A DNA stretch of 9,443 nt from JANWHF01 sp036276235. Its GTDB lineage: Bacteria; Planctomycetota; Phycisphaerae; Tepidisphaerales; Tepidisphaeraceae. Position 1 is the first letter of the stretch. Each line of letters opens with the position of its first letter. The notes beneath the pieces are model-generated. The model was not told the DNA's origin. It searched no databases and worked only from the letters and a program-made list of their open reading frames with translations. The position numbers and the translations under genes are program-made. The DNA is taken from the NCBI GenBank assembly GCA_036276235.1, contig DATBDZ010000419.1, positions 1 to 9,443 of the forward strand, read 5' to 3'. Of this stretch, positions 7,301-9,443 are shown one piece after another.

Positions 7301-8723
7301 TCGAAGGCTGCGGCACGCCGCGCAATCCCTCCTTGTCCTCTATTGGAAGCAGAATAGTGTCGAACTGATCTTTCGGAGAAGCGGGGGTATCGCCAAAGGC
7401 AACGTTTGGCGTCGCGCCGGCCTGCGACTGACGACCCATGGGCTCTTTTCCCAGCTCAGCCTTAAAGCTGTAAGTGGGGGTGCCATTGTACGCCAGCGCG
7501 TTCGAATCCTGACGCGCTTCACCGGCTTGTTGCTTGGACGCTTCGGCAACTTCGGCCTTCGTGCCGCGCGTAATAGCTGCGATCGCGGCTCCCTTCGTGC
7601 TTAGCGACGGCACGCCTCCAGCTACCGTTTCAGATTCCGCCGCGCGGCCATATGCGTACATGTCAGACTGCGTGTTGCTCGCCAGCGACCGAGCTGGCGC
7701 TGCCTTGTCCAGCTTCTCCACTTCGCCGACGATTCGGCGGACGTTGGTCGCCGAATCGGTGATGATCATCGTATCGCTGCCGGCATTTGAAACCGTCGAG
7801 CCAGCCAACTTTGGCGCGAGTTGCTGCCGCACTTTCACGGCGTCCACATTTTTCAAAGGCACGACCTGCGTGATCACTTCATCGGAGATGGGAATTCGGT
7901 TCACGTCCGATCCGATATGGACGGGGAGATTCGTCATCGCGGCCGTGTCTCGCGAAATAATCCGAAGCGTGCCATTCTCGGGAACGGCGGTGTAGCCGAC
8001 GGATTTGAGGGCGGCCTGCATGGCGACGGTCGCCTGGTTCAGGGTCACGGGCTGGTCTGAGTTAAGTGTTACCCGCCCGTCGATCGGCCGATCTGTAGCA
8101 ACCTTGTAACCAAGCTTCTGTGCGAGGTCGTCAAGCACCTGATGGACCGGCGCATCTTTGTAATGCAGTTGAATAGCCGGGGCGGCATTTGCCGAGTTGC
8201 GTCCTGCCGCGCCGCGGTTCCAGTCCACAATTGGATCGGAGGTGGTATCGTCCGACAGACCCAGCCCGATTTGTCGGAGGCTCGTCGTGACACGGGGATG
8301 TGCCGAGCTATCGCTGAAATGTGCGACGACGGCTCGCGCCTGCCTGCCGAGCCGTGAATTCGACAAGCCGAAGGGTAAGTCAATTCCCCGCCCGTTCATC
8401 GAAGCATTCCCCACATATCCGATGCCAGCCAACATCAGGCCGGCGGCGACACCTGCCGCGACTTTGATCACCATCGGATGAATCCGCAACCGCCGCCCCG
8501 GCGATTTGCGGAGGCGTTGCACGAGCCGATCCTCAAAACCGGGCGCGGGCCGGGCGACGGCGAACAGTTGATTCATCGCGGCGTCCATATCCGTTGCTTC
8601 CTTCAAAGCGGCCGCACATTCCGGACAACCCGCGATGTGAGCCTCAAATGCAACCCGTTCGTCGGCGGTCAGTCCGCCGGCGAGAAAGGCTTCGAGGTGT
8701 TCGTGTACGTGTGGCGTGTTCAT
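4320..8723 (-). CDS. Giant transmembrane anti-sigma factor: ZAS zinc finger, STN and secretin-N domains, DUF4349 repeat array
   Basis: The 1467-residue protein is the likely antagonist of the ECF sigma factor encoded just upstream. Domains in order: ZAS zinc finger (zf-HC2) at about 1-40 with His29, Cys33 and Cys36 in H-x3-C-x2-C; membrane helix at about 84-104; STN domain at about 184-258 (IQLHYKDAPVHQVLDDLAQK); secretin N1-like domain at about 284-340 (VVPLKNVDAVKVRQQLAPKL, then DTMIITDS..NVRRI); low-complexity linker at about 345-710 ending Pro/Gln-rich; a canonical DUF4349 domain at about 714-871, including a coiled-coil part (EAEKQLGVWREKIEQLEGEI); a further DUF4349-like segment at 872-995; four modules of about 102 residues (996-1399); a C-terminal membrane helix at about 1428-1451 with a basic tail. 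The predicted topology is zinc finger inside, array outside, short tail inside. ATG 8723 is chosen because the ZAS domain starts there; the frame continues 42 codons upstream only through repeat DNA. No Shine-Dalgarno is visible, and a hairpin (8732-8750) sits in its place. The inducing signal is unknown. Confidence 0.88.
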   Translation of the reverse strand: MNTPHVHEHLEAFLAGGLTADERVAFEAHIAGCPECAAALKEATDMDAAMNQLFAVARPAPGFEDRLVQRLRKSPGRRLRIHPMVIKVAAGVAAGLMLAGIGYVGNASMNGRGIDLPFGLSNSRLGRQARAVVAHFSDSSAHPRVTTSLRQIGLGLSDDTTSDPIVDWNRGAAGRNSANAAPAIQLHYKDAPVHQVLDDLAQKLGYKVATDRPIDGRVTLNSDQPVTLNQATVAMQAALKSVGYTAVPENGTLRIISRDTAAMTNLPVHIGSDVNRIPISDEVITQVVPLKNVDAVKVRQQLAPKLAGSTVSNAGSDTMIITDSATNVRRIVGEVEKLDKAAPARSLASNTQSDMYAYGRAAESETVAGGVPSLSTKGAAIAAITRGTKAEVAEASKQQAGEARQDSNALAYNGTPTYSFKAELGKEPMGRQSQAGATPNVAFGDTPASPKDQFDTILLPIEDKEGLRGVPQPSKPQVALNLNDLEKDKKLAEHSYFSLSTGVAASSEVRDLSDLSDRKSADADHAVSLLRQRFTDTAGKPIAGPTEKPAGVKYGLEGGRGMTDLSIEEKSKSADVLKDGIAQGVDGEKAPNREIVVARNPAAEPAGVPQQHTDFGAERGVSERQFRGEAESLGDRGMELNAPKIGKLSIVTEAGTGRGDTLARGEQTVPAPAKGEPQPGDAQTPPTPATPPPQQPNVQQQPNVQQPPASVGPKIIRNGDIEFEVDSFDSSVMQISKIAGEEGGYVSTTESDKLPNGKVKGRVVLRCPPERLDTLVLKLRGIGDLRTQRIGAQDVTKQYTDTESALRAAHAMQERLLDIIKNGKGAVKDLLEAEKQLGVWREKIEQLEGEIRYFNNLISLSTLSVTLFERDIKTPAVANETETVAMSLETEKVEDAYQKAREAIAEAKGRITASELKQFDAGQYRATISALLPPDAAEAVIARVKQLEGRMAHFERQRSQSSAGEGAATRADPLRIKREDVVVNLTIYNLANIAPRRTTTLLIVAPNVEESYRNLIDQVNSAGGRVVTSTISKPRPDQSAGIINFNVPADKADVILAAIRGIGEVLKTDTSESPDTQNVTESKRGFSVTVSSLAAFAARETHQVQLAAGQVADAFNEVLNAVHSKAGRIINSQLNEQDAQNVTGTIDFEVSRDAVGAIEQAMHHSSDVVARVVTRSTDTENTVDTKIHFAMTISSADRLPARETVQTQLAAASVVDSFNAIRAGVPKGGRILVSELNEQDPQNISARLIFDLPQSAAPAMNDLLKKNTAILSRQMHRVPEGQIAVEKLRIELTLVSADQQSPRETTRMGVQVMDVQKAAEDLIKAAASMGGRQSESPSTSQDSSGHTTSVITIDVPADKAQAVLDQIDAMGNRRTKQSSLNTQIPDSPLARARIEVTLSDSAASLGGTESMSDYIRNGLLTSLKGLGYSLMWITIGICLIAPWAFLIWGLWKLARRSRAKTAPAVVP
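4527..5738 (-). repeat. Four tandem DUF4349-like modules inside the anti-sigma gene
   Basis: Protein residues 996-1399 divide into four modules beginning RRTTTL (996), RETHQV (1099), RETVQT (1202) and RETTRM (1303), with spacings of 103, 103 and 101. Each has the same order: a strand after the Arg-Glu-Thr start, a helix (VADAFNEVLNAV type), a (G)GR turn and strand, a strand with I-F-x-V/L-P or similar, a second helix, then a closing strand such as VTVSS, MTISS or LTLVS. This fits a ferredoxin-like two-helix sheet module. Modules 2 and 3 share NEQDxQN (1135-1141 and 1237-1243), and the DNA there is also similar (near 5302-5345 and 4996-5039), which points to fairly recent duplication. Confidence 0.8.
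6607..6642 (-). repeat. Two 18-base tandem units in the Pro/Gln-rich linker
   Basis: TGCTGAACGTTCGGTTGT and TGCTGAACGTTCGGCTGC lie end to end, differing at two bases. They encode a duplicated Gln-Pro-Asn-Val-Gln-Gln unit in the linker just before the DUF4349 domain, so linker length probably varies by slippage. It is in frame and does no harm to the reading frame. Confidence 0.8.
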
Positions 8724-8731
8724 CGTCGTGG

Positions 8732-8750
8732 CATGGGCGGCTCGCCCATG
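8732..8750. repeat. Hairpin immediately upstream of the anti-sigma start codon
   Basis: CATGGGCG and CGCCCATG form an 8-base perfect stem around GCT. In the mRNA it would lie 8 bases before the ATG at 8723, covering the place of the Shine-Dalgarno. The adjoining GTGGCATGGGC (8728-8738) is identical to a stretch of the repeat arm at 990-1000, so this is probably another copy of the same dispersed family. Whether it lowers translation of the anti-sigma protein is inferred. Confidence 0.7.
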
Positions 8751-8765
8751 GTTTTCATGTTTTGC

Positions 8766-9012
8766 AGGGGTGAACCTAGTGTTCACCCACATCGCTCGCG
8801 CGACCCATGCAGGGCGAACACAAGGTTCGCCCCTACCAATGCGCGTCACCCGTAGGGGTGAACCTCGTGTTCACCCATGTTCCCCGCGCGAGCACATCGG
8901 GCGAACACGAGGTTCGCCCCTACCAATGCGCCTCACCCGTAGGGGTGAACCTTGTGTTCACCCCTTTCCGTCGCGCGGGTCGGCACCGGGCGAAGACAAG
9001 CTTCGCCCCTAC
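8766..9012. repeat. Tandem palindromic repeat array, three units of about 87 bases
   Basis: Three units start at about 8766, 8854 and 8941 (spacing 88 and 87). Each has a GTAGGGGTGAACCT-type arm with a short hairpin (GGGTGAAC with GTTCACCC), about 22 variable bases, then an opposing arm GGGCGAAC..GTTCGCCCCTAC with its own hairpin, and a CAATGCGCSTCACCC joint between units. The two arms of a unit are near reverse complements that differ by matched T/C changes keeping both small stems paired. The last arm diverges (GGGCGAAGACAAGCTTCGCC) and contains the stop codon of the sigma gene at 9009-9011. The array fills the gap between sigma and anti-sigma genes. GTAGGGGCGAA-type palindromes are known as dispersed repeats in several bacterial phyla. 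No cas gene or identical direct repeat is present, so it is not a CRISPR array. Confidence 0.87.
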
Positions 9013-9443
9013 GGGGCTCCGCCCATCGACTCCCTCAACCTCTTCATCCCCCGATGCAGCAACCCGCGCAGCGATCCGTTGCTTAACCCAAGCTGCTGCC
9101 CGATCGTTTCGTAGTCGGCTCCGGTGATATAGCGGAGCATGAGCGGCTCTCGGTATTCCTCTGGGAGCGATCGGAGCAGGCTGAGGACCTGCTGCCGCCT
9201 TTCGCTTTGCTCGGCCGCCTCGGCGGGGTCGCCGGCCGGGTCGGCAATCCGGGGGAAAATCGCGTCGCCGTCCACTTTCGCGCCGAATCGTTTCTTGCGC
9301 CGATCGCGCCGCTGGGCATCGGTGGCGGCGGTTCGGGCGATGGTGAGCAGCCACGCGCGAAAGCCGCCGGGGTCCTGCACCTGATGGATCGACCGCCAGG
9401 CGATCAGATACGTCTCCTGCGACAAATCCTCGGCCCGGTGAAC
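9009..9443 (-). CDS. ECF RNA polymerase sigma factor, C-terminal part (runs off right edge)
   Basis: The frame is open from the right edge to a TAG at 9009-9011, giving 144 residues. The start lies outside the window. Residues 2-16 (HRAEDLSQETYLIAW) are sigma-70 region 2.2, followed by FRAWLLTIARTAATDAQRR (28-46), covering regions 2.3-2.4 that melt and read the -10 element. A charged linker (47-85) leads to region 4: LLRSLPEEYREPLMLRYITG (89-108) and the helix-turn-helix YETIGQQLGLSNGSLRGLLHRGMKRLRE (111-138), which reads the -35 element. The layout without regions 1 or 3 is that of an ECF factor. The anti-sigma gene follows on the same strand after 285 bases, so it is the likely partner. The stop codon falls within the palindromic array, so the extreme C-terminus (GGAP) may have been set by repeat insertion. 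The ECF subgroup cannot be assigned by eye. Confidence 0.92.
   Translation of the reverse strand, partial: VHRAEDLSQETYLIAWRSIHQVQDPGGFRAWLLTIARTAATDAQRRDRRKKRFGAKVDGDAIFPRIADPAGDPAEAAEQSERRQQVLSLLRSLPEEYREPLMLRYITGADYETIGQQLGLSNGSLRGLLHRGMKRLRESMGGAP

Noticed and set aside
8724..8849. N-terminal extension of the anti-sigma protein by 42 residues
   Set aside because: The extra codons run through the palindromic array and hairpin. The translated part has no relation to ZAS proteins, whose conserved domain begins at the ATG at 8723.
8766..9012. CRISPR array
   Set aside because: The repeats are internally palindromic, of alternating orientation and varied sequence, with spacers that are themselves similar. 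No cas gene is present.

Overview
The window reads as GC-rich bacterial chromosome, most likely Planctomycetota. The pointers are a secreted beta-propeller protein with the WPQWRGP..GNG opening common in that phylum, an ECF sigma factor next to an oversized anti-sigma factor with unusual periplasmic domains, and many short palindromic repeats between genes. This assignment rests on style and family knowledge, not on a marker gene.

Layout from left to right. (1) The N-terminal 176 residues of an exported PQQ-like beta-propeller protein run leftward off the edge (1-528, minus). (2) About 650 bases without a gene carry two inverted-repeat elements. (3) A GlpQ-type glycerophosphodiester phosphodiesterase lies on the plus strand (1180-2157). 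(4) A small regulatory module follows: a 135-residue protein with a NUMOD1-like C-terminal domain (2117-2524, minus) diverges from two tandem HTH plus S24/LexA-like regulators (2657-3358 and 3375-4082, plus). The first regulator has Cys where the S24 nucleophile Ser is expected; the second has lost the motif. The 132-base divergent gap holds two inverted copies of a TCGGTRTTTGT-type motif, one at each gene start, and these are candidate operators. (5) A short convergent gap holds a perfect 33-base inverted repeat. (6) A 1467-residue membrane anti-sigma factor (4320-8723, minus) follows. (7) About 285 bases hold a hairpin and a three-unit palindromic tandem array. (8) The C-terminal 144 residues of an ECF sigma-70 factor run off the right edge (9009-9443, minus).

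The sigma and anti-sigma genes point the same way and probably form one transcription unit, sigma first. The anti-sigma protein is the most striking item. It has a zinc-binding ZAS domain (H-x3-C-x2-C) at the N-terminus, one membrane helix, a secretin/TonB short N-terminal (STN) domain, a secretin N1-like domain, about 370 residues of low-complexity linker, a DUF4349 domain, a further DUF4349-like segment, four regular modules of about 102 residues, and a C-terminal membrane helix. This looks like an envelope sensor built into an anti-sigma factor. The divergent HTH/NUMOD1 module looks like an independent, possibly phage-derived switch.
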